Positions 1 through 8,787 of a DNA stretch of 64,000 bases are shown here, piece by piece. The stretch is from an uncultured Lachnospira sp. (lineage in GTDB: Bacteria; Bacillota; Clostridia; Lachnospirales; Lachnospiraceae), in NCBI GenBank assembly GCA_944381165.1, contig CALWKC010000004.1:42776-106775 (forward strand), read 5' to 3'. Under the pieces are notes generated by a model. It worked only from the letters and a program-made list of their open reading frames with translations. It did not search any database and had not been told where the DNA came from. The first letter of the stretch is position 1, and the number at the start of each line of letters is the position of its first letter. The position numbers were made by a program, and so were the translations under genes.

Positions 1-61
1 TTGAAACTAATTTCTGATTTTGAAGCTTTACAATATTTCTTAAAGTTTCTGCCTGGTCCAT
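1..61 (-). CDS. flhG: FlhG/YlxH-type MinD-like ATPase, N-terminus only
   Basis: Only the first 20 codons are in the window; the gene continues past the left edge. The reading frame starts MDQAETLRNIVKLQNQKLVS, which fits the usual N-terminal DQAxxLR helix of FlhG/YlxH, the segment that in this family activates the FlhF GTPase. The ATG shares one base with the flhF stop (TGATG), so the two genes are translationally coupled. The P-loop and MinD core are outside the window, so the assignment rests on the N-terminal motif and on the flhF-flhG gene order. FlhG with FlhF sets flagellar number and position. Confidence 0.8.
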   Translation of the reverse strand, partial: MDQAETLRNIVKLQNQKLVS

Positions 62-1389
62 CATACACTTCCTCCCAACAGCTGTTTTGCCAGCGCCTGT
101 TCGTTAATGAGTTCAATGTCATTAGGTACGTTCTGTCCCGATGTCGTATAAGAAAGCCTTGCACCCGTCAAAAGTCTGATATTTAAAATATTTCCGAGAC
201 AGCAGGTCTCATCAATCTTTGTAAAAATAACCGACCAGTTCTTTACATCCTTATAACGCTCAGTTATATTTACCAAATCTTTATATTTTGTAGTTGTACT
301 GAGCACGAGATAAATTTCCACATCAAAATTATCCTTGAGTTCTTCAGCTCTCTCAAGCATTTCCGATAATTCATCCATCTGCTCTTCTGATTTATGAGAA
401 CGACCGGCTGTGTCAATCATAATCAAATCATAATCTTTATACTCTCTCAAAGCCTCATCGAGCTCATCAGACGAATAAACCACACTCACCGGACTGTCAA
501 TAATAGATGCGTATGTATTAAGCTGCTCCACAGCGGCAATTCTGTACGTATCGGCAGTCACAAACGCCACTCTCGCATACTCCTCAAGCTTGAACTTTGA
601 CGCTATCTTGGCAATCGTCGTTGTCTTTCCCACGCCTGTCGGTCCTATAAAAAATACAGCCTTAGGCTTATCCCCAAGCTCTATCGGCTTAGGCTCCCCA
701 AGCTTTAAAATAATCTTCTGATATACAGCCGAGAGAATACTGTCAATATTTGACTCTCTTTTTAAAGAGCTCTCAATGTCCCCCATAATCTGGTCGGCAT
801 ACTTTTCATCCACCTCGTTGTCTATCAGCTTATTATATATAAGCTTTATAAACTTCATGTTGGAATTTTCACGTTCCTGCACGGCTTTTCTTCCGGCATC
901 ACGCTCTGTATCAAGTCTGCTTCTCTCATCATCATCTTCACGCTTCATATCATTTATCCTGCCCGAGCCCGAATTCATCTGACTCTGCAAAAGACTGTGA
1001 AGAGAATCCAGCTTCTGCTCAATCACAGTAGATTCAGACGGTACAGATAACTTCTCATCTGCAACAATGTTAAGTCTTCCCGCAGACTGTGAAGAAAAGG
1101 AGCCGCCCGCAGGCGGCACACCGCCGGAATCCGCGCCTCCCGTCTTATAAGCCGTTCCTGCCTGCACAAACGCCTTGTTAAAAACATCATCCTTGTTCAC
1201 GTTTTTATTTACATACTCATCCTCTTCAAGAGCCGCTGTAATCTCTACAACATCCTTCTTAAAAAGTTTAAAAATCCCTCTCTGCTTTAAAGTTTTTACA
1301 TTAAGCACAACCGCGTTGTTGCCAAGTTCCTCCTGTGCCTTTAAAATTGCTTCCTTCTCTGTTGCGCCCTGAATCTTTTTAACTATCAT
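61..1389 (-). CDS. flhF: Flagellar biosynthesis SRP-type GTPase FlhF
   Basis: 442 aa. The third SRP-family GTPase, which recruits and positions the flagellar base at the inner membrane. Residues 1-55 are the basic FlhF N-domain start (VKKIQGATEKEAILKAQEEL); about 55-180 is a poorly conserved charged linker; the NG GTPase domain follows, with P-loop GPTGVGKTT at 249-257, TADTYRIAAVEQL at 278-290, DTAGR at 326-330 and a TKID guanine-specificity motif near the C-terminus. Its start follows the flhA stop directly and its stop overlaps flhG. Length and motifs are normal for the family, so the assignment is firm. Confidence 0.97.
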   Translation of the reverse strand: MIVKKIQGATEKEAILKAQEELGNNAVVLNVKTLKQRGIFKLFKKDVVEITAALEEDEYVNKNVNKDDVFNKAFVQAGTAYKTGGADSGGVPPAGGSFSSQSAGRLNIVADEKLSVPSESTVIEQKLDSLHSLLQSQMNSGSGRINDMKREDDDERSRLDTERDAGRKAVQERENSNMKFIKLIYNKLIDNEVDEKYADQIMGDIESSLKRESNIDSILSAVYQKIILKLGEPKPIELGDKPKAVFFIGPTGVGKTTTIAKIASKFKLEEYARVAFVTADTYRIAAVEQLNTYASIIDSPVSVVYSSDELDEALREYKDYDLIMIDTAGRSHKSEEQMDELSEMLERAEELKDNFDVEIYLVLSTTTKYKDLVNITERYKDVKNWSVIFTKIDETCCLGNILNIRLLTGARLSYTTSGQNVPNDIELINEQALAKQLLGGSV

Positions 1390-3429
1390 TTACTCTGTCA
1401 CCATCCCAACTGACTGTAATTCCACATTAGGCTCAACCTCATTATATGAAATTACAATAATATCTTTGAAGTAATCCGAAACAAGCTTCTTAAAATAAAG
1501 CCTTACAATCGGAGAAGTAATAACAATTTGATTTTTGCCCATATCGTCCAGCTTCTTAAGAGATTCCTTAAGGCTCGCGACTATTTTTTTGATTTTCTCC
1601 GGGTCAAGCGTAAGATAAGAGCCCTGCTCCGTATTTTTTACAGAGCCCATAATTTCCTGCTCCACGGCAGGGTCAAGTGTAACTACGTTTGTGACCTCGT
1701 TAGGCGGAAAATATTTTCCTGAAATTGCGCGTTTCAAGCTCTGTCTGACATACTCTGTAAGAATATCCGTATCTCTCGTGACAGGCGCATGGTCCGCAAG
1801 CGTCTCGAAAATCGTCACAAGGTCTCTTATAGAAATCCCCTCCTCAAGGAGATTCTGAAGCACCTTCTGTATTTCACCAACCCCGAGAAGCTTAGGAACA
1901 AGCTCCTCGATAAGAGTAGGATTATTTTCCTTAACATTGTTGATAAGATTCTGAACATCCTGCCTTGTGAGCAGCTCAGAAATATGCTGGCGTATAACCT
2001 CGGTGAGATGCGTAGCGATAATCGAAGGCGGATCAACAACCGTATATCCAAGAGACTCGGCACGCTCGCGCTGGCTCTCGGTAATCCATATAGCCGGAAG
2101 ATGAAAAGACGGCTCAAATGTAGGTATACCTGTAATCTCCTCCTCCACATAACCCGGATTCATCGCCATATAATGGTCAAAGAGAATTTCTCCATCACTG
2201 ACCTGAATACCTTTAATCTTAATTACATACTGATTAGGATTCAACTGAATATTATCCCTGAGTCGAATAATAGGCACAACCGCACCGAGCTCCAGCGCAA
2301 TCTGACGTCTTATCATTACGACTCTGTCAAGTAAGTCTCCTCCCTGATTTACATCGGCAAGAGGAATAATTCCATATCCAAATTCAAGCTCAATAGGGTC
2401 GACATTAAGCAGGCTGACAACATTCTCCGGCTTTCGTATCTCCTGAGCCTCTGTCTCCTCTCTCTCGACTTCCTCCTCAATCTTAGCTTCGCCATTCTTT
2501 CCGGAAAGCTTTCTTCCCGCAACAATAAGCAGTATTCCAAAAGGCACAAATATGTAAATAGGAAGCGGAGTCACAATACCCAGAAGCGCAAGCGCCGCGC
2601 CTACCATCATAAGCACCTTGTCGATAGAGAAAAGCTGTCCGACAATCTCGTCGCCAAGTTCTCCGTCACTTGACGCCTTTGTGACAAGAACACCTGTCGC
2701 AAGCGAAATCAAAAGAGATGGAATCTGGCTGCAGAGACCGTCACCGATTGTGAGAATTGTATATTTTGTAAGCGCCTCATTTATGCTTAAGCCGTCGTAC
2801 ATCATTCCCATGATAATACCGCCGACAATATTAATCGCCGTAATAATAAGACCTGCAGTGGCGTCACCCTTTACATACTTAGTGGCACCGTCCATTGAGC
2901 CAAAGAAGCTGTTTTCCTGCTGCAGCTTCTTTCTGCGCTCAGCAGCTTCCTTATCGGTGATTGCTCCGGTATTCAAATCCGAATCGATAGCCATCTGCTT
3001 GCCTGCCATGGCATCGAGCGTAAATCTGGCCGTAACCTCGGCTACTCTCTCACTACCTTTATTAATAACAATAAACTGGATAATGATAAGTACTATGAAA
3101 ATGATTACGCCGATAACGAGGTTACCCCCTCCCACAAACTGTCCGAAGGTGTCGACAACCTTTCCGGCATCACCCTTACTTAAAATCAGCTTTGTGGAAG
3201 ACACATTCAACGAAATCCTGAAAATTGTAGTAAACAGAATCATTGTAGGAAAAGAAGCCATGTCAAGCACCTCTTTTGCGTACAGTGCATTGAACAGAAT
3301 TATCAATGACACGGCAATATTAAGCGCCAGAAGAAAATCCAACAGCCATGACGGAATTGAAATAATAAAGAAAACAACCGCAGCAAGCAGATATAATCCA
3401 ATAAAAAGGTCATTTTTCTTGATTTTCAT
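1390..3429 (-). CDS. flhA: Flagellar export gate protein FlhA
   Basis: 679 aa. Large integral-membrane component of the flagellar type III export gate; it forms the nonameric ring that docks chaperone-substrate complexes and uses the proton gradient. About eight hydrophobic segments occupy residues 10-310, including the FHIPEP-family signature region around RISLNVSSTKLIL. A charged linker (IEEEVEREETEAQEIR) leads to the cytoplasmic domain, which runs to the C-terminus. Full family length. It sits between flhB and flhF, the usual order in Firmicutes. The 89-bp gap to flhB contains no clear terminator. Confidence 0.98.
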   Translation of the reverse strand: MKIKKNDLFIGLYLLAAVVFFIISIPSWLLDFLLALNIAVSLIILFNALYAKEVLDMASFPTMILFTTIFRISLNVSSTKLILSKGDAGKVVDTFGQFVGGGNLVIGVIIFIVLIIIQFIVINKGSERVAEVTARFTLDAMAGKQMAIDSDLNTGAITDKEAAERRKKLQQENSFFGSMDGATKYVKGDATAGLIITAINIVGGIIMGMMYDGLSINEALTKYTILTIGDGLCSQIPSLLISLATGVLVTKASSDGELGDEIVGQLFSIDKVLMMVGAALALLGIVTPLPIYIFVPFGILLIVAGRKLSGKNGEAKIEEEVEREETEAQEIRKPENVVSLLNVDPIELEFGYGIIPLADVNQGGDLLDRVVMIRRQIALELGAVVPIIRLRDNIQLNPNQYVIKIKGIQVSDGEILFDHYMAMNPGYVEEEITGIPTFEPSFHLPAIWITESQRERAESLGYTVVDPPSIIATHLTEVIRQHISELLTRQDVQNLINNVKENNPTLIEELVPKLLGVGEIQKVLQNLLEEGISIRDLVTIFETLADHAPVTRDTDILTEYVRQSLKRAISGKYFPPNEVTNVVTLDPAVEQEIMGSVKNTEQGSYLTLDPEKIKKIVASLKESLKKLDDMGKNQIVITSPIVRLYFKKLVSDYFKDIIVISYNEVEPNVELQSVGMVTE

Positions 3430-3518
3430 TGCCTCTTCTCCCTTTCATTTTTCATCAAAAAATTACATCATAATATTTTATCATGTAATTTATTCTTATT
3501 CAACCGATTAATTTGGTT

Positions 3519-4691
3519 TTAGGCCTTTAAAACTCTCGCAAGAATCTCCGCAACCGCCTGATACAGCTCTGGAGGAATCTCCATTCCTATGTCGACATTA
3601 TTATATAAAATTCTCGCAAGAGGCTTATTTTCAACAATCTCTATATTGCATTCCTTCGCCTTTTCCCTTATCTGGAACGCAAGATAGTCGGCTCCCTTAG
3701 CTATGACGACAGGAGCCATTCCGCTGTTCGGCTCATACTTAAGCGCTACCGCGAAATGCGTCGGGTTTGTAATGACAACATCCGCATCCGGAAGCTGCTG
3801 CATCATCCTTCGCCTTGAAATCTCCTGCATCCTGCGCCTAATCTGACCTTTTACCTGCGGATCTCCCTCTGTATTCTTAAACTCGTCCTTTACCTCCTGC
3901 TTGGTCATCATTGTATCCTGCTTAAATTTAATACGCTGATAAACCAAATCAACAAATCCAATCACAAGAAAAATACCGCTTATTTTAATTCCCAGGTCTA
4001 TAATCGCATCACCCGTAAGTGCCAGCGCTCTGTAAAGCGTAACATCATAAAATGTCAGCAAAAGATTCATTTTATCCTTTACTGTGGTGTATACAACATA
4101 CGCAATTACGAGCATCATTGCTACTGATTTTATCAGTTCAAATAACTGCTTAAACGAAAAAAGCCTTTTAAAACCGTTGATCGGGTTTAATTTGCTGAAT
4201 TTCGGCGCCAACGGCTTGGATGTAACCATCCACCTCTGCTGAAGCGTATTTCCCAGAACAGCTATGACAACAGCCACCAGAAATATCGGAAGAACAATAT
4301 TAAGCGTATCAACAAAAATATTTTTGACCGACTCTGCCGCCAGCTTCATCGAAAGTCCTTCGCTGCTTGAATTTACTATAATCTCAAAGCTGTTGTAAAA
4401 TTCCTTAAAGGAGCTGATGAACTTTTCTCCCATATTGCCGACATACACTTTGATTATTATAAACAGCGCCATCAGCGTGACAGCCATTATAATCTCTTTA
4501 CTCTTTGCTACCTGTCCTTCCTTACGGACATCGTTGAGCTTTTTGCTGGTCGCCGGCTCCGTCTTTTCGCCGCCGGGACCATCCTTTGCAAAAAACTGCA
4601 AATTATATCCAATCAATACATTTTTGACAGTCTCTTCCCTTTGCCAAACACATGTCCCGTCAGTCAGTTCTGCGTTATTTATATATGTCAT
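3519..4691 (-). CDS. flhB: Flagellar export switch protein FlhB
   Basis: 390 aa. Export-gate component that changes substrate specificity from rod/hook to filament proteins after autocleavage. The conserved start of the family (LQFFAKDGPGGEKTEPATSKK-like) begins near residue 31, four membrane segments follow, and the autocleavage motif NPTH is at 309-312 in DVVITNPTHFAVALKY. The chosen ATG overlaps the fliR stop by four bases (ATGA), which supports a roughly 30-residue N-terminal extension not found in the enteric protein. An internal start nearer residue 31 cannot be excluded. Confidence 0.96.
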   Translation of the reverse strand: MTYINNAELTDGTCVWQREETVKNVLIGYNLQFFAKDGPGGEKTEPATSKKLNDVRKEGQVAKSKEIIMAVTLMALFIIIKVYVGNMGEKFISSFKEFYNSFEIIVNSSSEGLSMKLAAESVKNIFVDTLNIVLPIFLVAVVIAVLGNTLQQRWMVTSKPLAPKFSKLNPINGFKRLFSFKQLFELIKSVAMMLVIAYVVYTTVKDKMNLLLTFYDVTLYRALALTGDAIIDLGIKISGIFLVIGFVDLVYQRIKFKQDTMMTKQEVKDEFKNTEGDPQVKGQIRRRMQEISRRRMMQQLPDADVVITNPTHFAVALKYEPNSGMAPVVIAKGADYLAFQIREKAKECNIEIVENKPLARILYNNVDIGMEIPPELYQAVAEILARVLKA

Positions 4692-5467
4692 GGACTCATC
4701 CCCCTGACCAAAGCAGCCAGAAGCGTCTTAATCTCATCCTCTATGAATGTTGACACCGCCGGCATCATAACTACAGTAAAAAGCACTACAAATATTCCGA
4801 CAAATATTTTAAGCTGCATTCCGACAACAAACATATTCATCTGAGGCGCAATCCTCGCAAGAATTGCAAGTATAGCGTTCAGCATAAGCATTGCCGCAAA
4901 CACAGGAAAAGCAATCCTGAAACCTATAACGAAATAATCTGACATGAATCCAATCACCTCAGTGTAAATAGATGCCGAAAATGTCACGCCCCCTATGGGA
5001 ATTACATTATAGGTCTCAACAATCGCCGATATAAGATAGCGATACATTCCTGATACAATTAGAAGCAAAAGAAGTATATAGTAATAAAAATTGCCGAGTA
5101 TACCCACCTGAATATTTGTCGTCGGATCCATAATCTGCGCCATAGCCAGACCTGTCTCCATATCGATAATTTTTCCGGCAAACATAATTATCTGGACGCA
5201 GAACGATGCCGCCGCGCCAAGAATAAGTCCTACAACTACCTCCTGAAGCACCAGCACCGCATACCCGATAACCCCGCTGTATGTATAAGTCATATCTGAA
5301 TTGATGCTGTATACAATTACAGTGATAAAAAATGAAAGACCGATTTTTGTTCTCGCAGGTACGTTGGCTGTATTAAAAAAAGGCGCAACAAAGATGAAAG
5401 ACGCAATACGCATTAATATTAATGTAAATAATTCAAACTGTTGAAGCGCAACCTCATACTGTATCAT
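4688..5467 (-). CDS. fliR: Flagellar export gate protein FliR
   Basis: 259 aa, almost entirely hydrophobic with about six membrane segments, including MRIASFIFVAPFFNTANVPARTK near the N-terminus, a typical FliR opening. With FliP and FliQ it forms the helical export-gate core. Its stop overlaps the flhB start by four bases, so the pair is coupled. Separate fliR and flhB genes are retained, unlike the fused fliR-flhB of some clostridia. Length is normal for the family. Confidence 0.95.
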   Translation of the reverse strand: MIQYEVALQQFELFTLILMRIASFIFVAPFFNTANVPARTKIGLSFFITVIVYSINSDMTYTYSGVIGYAVLVLQEVVVGLILGAAASFCVQIIMFAGKIIDMETGLAMAQIMDPTTNIQVGILGNFYYYILLLLLIVSGMYRYLISAIVETYNVIPIGGVTFSASIYTEVIGFMSDYFVIGFRIAFPVFAAMLMLNAILAILARIAPQMNMFVVGMQLKIFVGIFVVLFTVVMMPAVSTFIEDEIKTLLAALVRGMSP

Positions 5468-5491
5468 CTGTCAAGTGCCTCTCCCGTTTTT

Positions 5492-5761
5492 CTATGTAAT
5501 ATACTGCGAAAAATTCCCCCAAAGCTGATTAATAAAAGCAACTATCTCATTCAACATCCACGTTCCCATAACCATTATTGCAATGAGAATAGCAATAAGC
5601 TTCGGAACAAACGTGAGAGTCTGTTCCTGAATGGATGTAAGTGTCTGAAATAAACTTATTATTAATCCGACTATCATGGAAACAAGCAATATAGGAACTG
5701 AAGTTTTGACGATAACCCATACGGTCTGTCTTGCTATTGTTATAACGTCTGCACTGCTCAT
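5492..5761 (-). CDS. fliQ: Flagellar export gate protein FliQ
   Basis: 89 aa, with two membrane hairpin segments (VKTSVPILLVSMIVGLIISL and TFVPKLIAILIAIMVMGTWM). Begins MSSADVITIARQ, as is usual for FliQ. I chose the ATG at 5761 because GGAGAG lies 5 nt upstream and because the product then has the exact family length; a longer frame to 5815 would start inside an intergenic hairpin. It packs with FliP and FliR in the export gate. Confidence 0.95.
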   Translation of the reverse strand: MSSADVITIARQTVWVIVKTSVPILLVSMIVGLIISLFQTLTSIQEQTLTFVPKLIAILIAIMVMGTWMLNEIVAFINQLWGNFSQYIT

Positions 5762-5787
5762 AATACTCTCCATTCTTTCCCAGACAG

Positions 5788-5818
5788 CATGTGCCTGTGC
5801 TGTACGCACAGGCACATG
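5788..5818 (-). other. Perfect 13-bp hairpin between fliP and fliQ
   Basis: Arms 5788-5800 and 5806-5818 are exact reverse complements (CATGTGCCTGTGC / GCACAGGCACATG) around a 5-nt loop. In the minus-strand transcript the hairpin lies between the fliP stop and the fliQ ribosome-binding site. No U-run follows, so it is not a classical terminator. An RNA-processing or stability element that sets the fliP:fliQ ratio is plausible but inferred. Confidence 0.6.
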
Positions 5819-5830
5819 TTGCAGTTATAC

Positions 5831-6628
5831 TCAATTAAATGTTGACATAAGATTTCCAATGATGAGATTCCATCCATCTGCCATAACAAACAAAAGTATC
5901 TTAAACGGGGTTGAAATTGTTGTAGGCGGCAGCATCATCATACCCATTGACATCAATGTTGATGAAACCACCATATCAATAACGATAAACGGCAGATAAA
6001 TCAAAAATCCTATAATAAACGCAATTCTCAATTCACTTATAATAAAGCTCGGAATAAGCACCTGAAGCGGAATATCGTCCTCCGACGTCACGGAGCCCTC
6101 CTCAAACCCTGCAATCCTTAAAAAAGTATCCAAATCCTTAGTTGATACCTGTTTAAGCATAAATTCCCGTATAGGCTGTACACCGGCATCATATGCCTCC
6201 TCCGCCGAAATCTCGTTGTTGCTCAGAGGAACAAACGCGCTCGTATATACCTCGTTAAATGTAGGGGCCATTATAAAAAATGTCAAAAATAAAGACAAGC
6301 CCGCAATAATCTGATTAGGAGGCACTGTCTGCGTGCCAATGGCAGACCTTATAAAATGAAGTACAATTACAATTCTCGTAAAAGAAGTCAGCATCATCAG
6401 AATAGACGGTGCAACAGAAAGTACCGTAAGTACAAGAAGCATCTGCAGAACACTCGACATATCCGATCCGTCTCCGGCAGATATTCCAACACTGATCAAA
6501 TTATTACCGCTGTCGGTATCCGCAGCAGCCACATGCTGAACAAAAAACACACACGACGCAAAAAATACCGACATTGCCAATGATATTATTAGCACCTTCT
6601 TTTTATACTTCTTAAAAAAATGTAACAT
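5831..6628 (-). CDS. fliP: Flagellar export gate protein FliP
   Basis: 265 aa. Starts with a signal-peptide-like segment (basic FFKKYKKK, then a hydrophobic run ending near VQHVAAADTD), a feature of FliP. Membrane segments follow at the conserved SVAPSILMMLTSFTRIVIVL and near the C-terminus (GFLIYLPFIVIDMVVSSTLM, ILLFVMADGWNLIIGNL). FliP forms the pentameric base of the export-gate helix. Neighbours fliO and fliQ confirm it. Confidence 0.97.
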   Translation of the reverse strand: MLHFFKKYKKKVLIISLAMSVFFASCVFFVQHVAAADTDSGNNLISVGISAGDGSDMSSVLQMLLVLTVLSVAPSILMMLTSFTRIVIVLHFIRSAIGTQTVPPNQIIAGLSLFLTFFIMAPTFNEVYTSAFVPLSNNEISAEEAYDAGVQPIREFMLKQVSTKDLDTFLRIAGFEEGSVTSEDDIPLQVLIPSFIISELRIAFIIGFLIYLPFIVIDMVVSSTLMSMGMMMLPPTTISTPFKILLFVMADGWNLIIGNLMSTFN

Positions 6629-6650
6629 TTTACTTAATTCCCGCCTAATC

Positions 6651-7016
6651 TTACGGCTTGTCCTTCTTAAACTTATCTAAAACTGCCCTAAAGCTTTCGG
6701 ATTTCACCCGGGTAGAATTATCCCTGTATACTAAATCCTCCTCACAAACCTCACACAAATATGTGACAGTATCTTTACAAACTGCTATTGCAAAGCACTT
6801 ATTACCTATTTTTATTATTTGAATGTACTTAGTGGATGAAATTTTCATCGTCTCGAGCACAATAATATTGCTCCCCGACATTTTTTCCTTTTGAAATCTC
6901 CCCACCCATCTTGTCGCAAAATATGTAAGCGCCACCACAAACGCAAAAATCAAAACCAATGTAATCAGCTGAGCAAACGCCTCTATACGACTGCCCGACA
7001 CTGCAAGCAAAAGCAT
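6651..7016 (-). CDS. fliO: Flagellar protein FliO (FliO/FliZ family)
   Basis: 121 aa. One N-terminal membrane segment (about residues 12-35, AQLITLVLIFAFVVALTYFA), then a small cytoplasmic domain with the FliO pattern NIIVLETMKISSTKYIQIIKIGNKCFAIAV. FliO helps assemble the FliP ring. The start overlaps the cheY stop by one base. Sequence conservation in this family is low, so position just upstream of fliP adds much of the support. Confidence 0.88.
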   Translation of the reverse strand: MLLLAVSGSRIEAFAQLITLVLIFAFVVALTYFATRWVGRFQKEKMSGSNIIVLETMKISSTKYIQIIKIGNKCFAIAVCKDTVTYLCEVCEEDLVYRDNSTRVKSESFRAVLDKFKKDKP

Positions 7017-7378
7017 TATCCCAAAACCTTCCGAACCGCTTCAATAACTCTGTCTGCCTGGAACGGCTTTACAATAAAGTCCTTTGCTCCCGACTGAATT
7101 GATTCAATAACCATAGCCTGCTGACCCATAGCCGAACACATGATTACAGATGCATTCGGATCTAACTCTTTAATCTTTTTCAGAGCGGCAATCCCGTCCA
7201 TCTCAGGCATAGTAATATCCATAAGAACTAAATCCGGCTTAACTTCGGCATACTTTTCAACAGCTTTAGCACCGTTTTCTGCTTCTCCTGCAATATTGTA
7301 ACCGTTCTTTGTGAGAATATCCTTAATCATCATTCTCATAAACGCTGCATCATCGCATATCAAAATATTATTTGCCAT
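7016..7378 (-). CDS. cheY: Chemotaxis response regulator CheY
   Basis: 120 aa, a stand-alone receiver domain. Acidic pair D9/D10, phospho-acceptor D54 in LVLMDITMPEMDG, Ser82 in CSAMG and Lys104 in IVKPF are all present. CheY-P binds the rotor-switch N-termini of FliM and FliY, which are encoded just upstream, and FliY dephosphorylates it. Encoded inside the fla/che operon as in Bacillus. A 128-bp gap separates it from fliY and may hold its own weak promoter. Confidence 0.97.
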   Translation of the reverse strand: MANNILICDDAAFMRMMIKDILTKNGYNIAGEAENGAKAVEKYAEVKPDLVLMDITMPEMDGIAALKKIKELDPNASVIMCSAMGQQAMVIESIQSGAKDFIVKPFQADRVIEAVRKVLG

Positions 7379-7420
7379 ATTATTTCTCCTATCTTTTATT
7401 CACTAAGATAACTTTATTGT

Positions 7421-7426
7421 ATTATA
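7421..7426 (-). promoter_or_regulatory. Candidate -10 element upstream of cheY
   Basis: The minus strand carries a perfect TATAAT about 45 nt upstream of the cheY start, in the 128-bp fliY-cheY gap, which is long for this compact operon. No good -35 lies at 16-18 nt, so an internal sigma-A promoter is only tentative. A small GTGCC/GGCAT hairpin precedes it just after the fliY stop. Confidence 0.3.
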
Positions 7427-7507
7427 CATCATCCCAGCGCAATTTCCTATCATTTTTTTATTTTATTCATGCCATTTTAGGCACTCTTTATATTATTAAG
7501 ACATTTT

Positions 7508-8785
7508 TTATTTGTCTTTAATAATCTCAGTAATTCTTACGCCAAAACTTTCCTCGATTACGACTACTTCGCCCTTTGCAACATATTTTCCGTTTACAAG
7601 AACGTCTATCGCCTCACCTGCGATTTTATTCAGCTCAACAATCGTTCCCGGCGCAAATTCGAGAATATCCTTGATAGACTTTTTAGTTCTTCCCAGCTCA
7701 ACAGTTACTTCCAGCGGAACATCCATAATTAAATCAATATTTTCCTTCTGAGAAAGAGCATTGATGTCCCCTGAAAACGGCTGAAACGAAGCAGGCGCAA
7801 CATTTACATCCTGCTGTGCTGTCTGCTGGTTAGGAGCATATCCGTATGCCATAGGCTGCCCCTGCGGCATTCCCATTGGAGGATAACCGTAAGGCATTCC
7901 CATAGGAGGATAACCGTAAGGCATTCCCTGCATCTGCTGTCCCTGAGGCGCAGCGTTTTGCTGAGCATTCACGCTGTTGTCAGGCGCTGCCTGCTGAGGC
8001 TGCTGCTGTGATACTGGCTGCTGCGCAGGCTGCTGAGACGCTGTCTGAGGCGCAGTATTCTGCTGTTCAGGCTCATCAGAAGGAGCAAATAACCCAAGCA
8101 GCTTTTTTGCAAACTCGATAGGATATAACTGCATAATCTCACTGTCTATCAAATCGCCTATCTGCATTTTAAAGGCAACCATAACAAACTCGCCGCTTAA
8201 GAAAACAGGAAGATTTTCAATAGGCTCGCTGTAGGTTTCTATCATATTGGCGATAGGAGGACTAATATCAATCTTTCTGTTAAACATAGATGACATAGAT
8301 GTCGCAGCGGAGCCCATCATCTGGTTCATCGCCTCACCTATTGCACTGAGATGAAGCTCCGAGAGCGGCTCGTCATCGTTGACCTGACCTTCCCCTCCCA
8401 TCATTAAATCAGTTATTATCTTAACATCCCTCTCCTTTAAAATAAGGACATTATTTCCGTCAATCCCCTCTCTGTATGAAATCTGCAGCATAACACAAGG
8501 TCTGTCATATTTCACTGACAACTCATCCCATGTGGCAACCGATACAGAAGGCGTTGTAATATCAACCCTCTGATTGAGCAGCGAGCTCAATGTAGTAGCC
8601 GCAGTTCCCATGCTTATATTTGAAATTTCTCCTACTGCATCCTTCTCTGAATCAGAGAGTACCAGTTGTTCTTCTGTCGATGGTTTATTTTCGTTCTCCT
8701 GCCGGGCACTGTTATCAGCATTATCAGAGCCGCTGACCCCCGCAAGTAATGCATTAATTTCATCCTGTGATAGCATACCATCCAT
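7508..8785 (-). CDS. fliY: Rotor-switch protein and CheY-P phosphatase FliY
   Basis: 425 aa, longer than Bacillus FliY (about 380). N-terminal CheY-binding motif MLSQDEINALLAG at residues 4-16; two CheC-type active-site helices with the S...E..N pattern (SEKDAVGEISNISMG and SELHLSAIGEAMNQMMG); then a low-complexity Gln/Pro/Met-rich linker; then a C-terminal FliN-like SpoA domain (DVPLEVTVELGRTKKSIKDI). It both forms the C-ring and removes phosphate from CheY-P. The linker has a perfect MPYGYPPMG duplication. Lies 2 bp after fliM. Confidence 0.96.
   Translation of the reverse strand: MDGMLSQDEINALLAGVSGSDNADNSARQENENKPSTEEQLVLSDSEKDAVGEISNISMGTAATTLSSLLNQRVDITTPSVSVATWDELSVKYDRPCVMLQISYREGIDGNNVLILKERDVKIITDLMMGGEGQVNDDEPLSELHLSAIGEAMNQMMGSAATSMSSMFNRKIDISPPIANMIETYSEPIENLPVFLSGEFVMVAFKMQIGDLIDSEIMQLYPIEFAKKLLGLFAPSDEPEQQNTAPQTASQQPAQQPVSQQQPQQAAPDNSVNAQQNAAPQGQQMQGMPYGYPPMGMPYGYPPMGMPQGQPMAYGYAPNQQTAQQDVNVAPASFQPFSGDINALSQKENIDLIMDVPLEVTVELGRTKKSIKDILEFAPGTIVELNKIAGEAIDVLVNGKYVAKGEVVVIEESFGVRITEIIKDK
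7866..7919 (-). repeat. 27-bp tandem repeat inside fliY
   Basis: Two adjacent 27-bp units (7866-7892, 7893-7919) differ by one base and encode MPYGYPPMG twice; a third, degenerate unit follows in the coding direction (PMAYGYAPN). It lengthens the disordered linker between the CheC-like and FliN-like domains and is a likely site of slipped-strand length variation. Confidence 0.85.
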
Positions 8786-8787
8786 TG

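Noticed and set aside
1789-2334. 181-aa plus-strand open frame opposite flhA
   Set aside because: Lies wholly inside flhA on the other strand, with no ribosome-binding site and no recognisable protein; a shadow frame.
2618-3511. 297-aa plus-strand open frame opposite flhA
   Set aside because: Mirror frame of a strongly conserved gene; the hydrophobic content merely reflects the membrane segments of FlhA.
5762-5815. 18-codon N-terminal extension of fliQ
   Set aside because: It would begin in the perfect fliP-fliQ hairpin and exceed family length; the ATG at 5761 has GGAGAG at the right distance.
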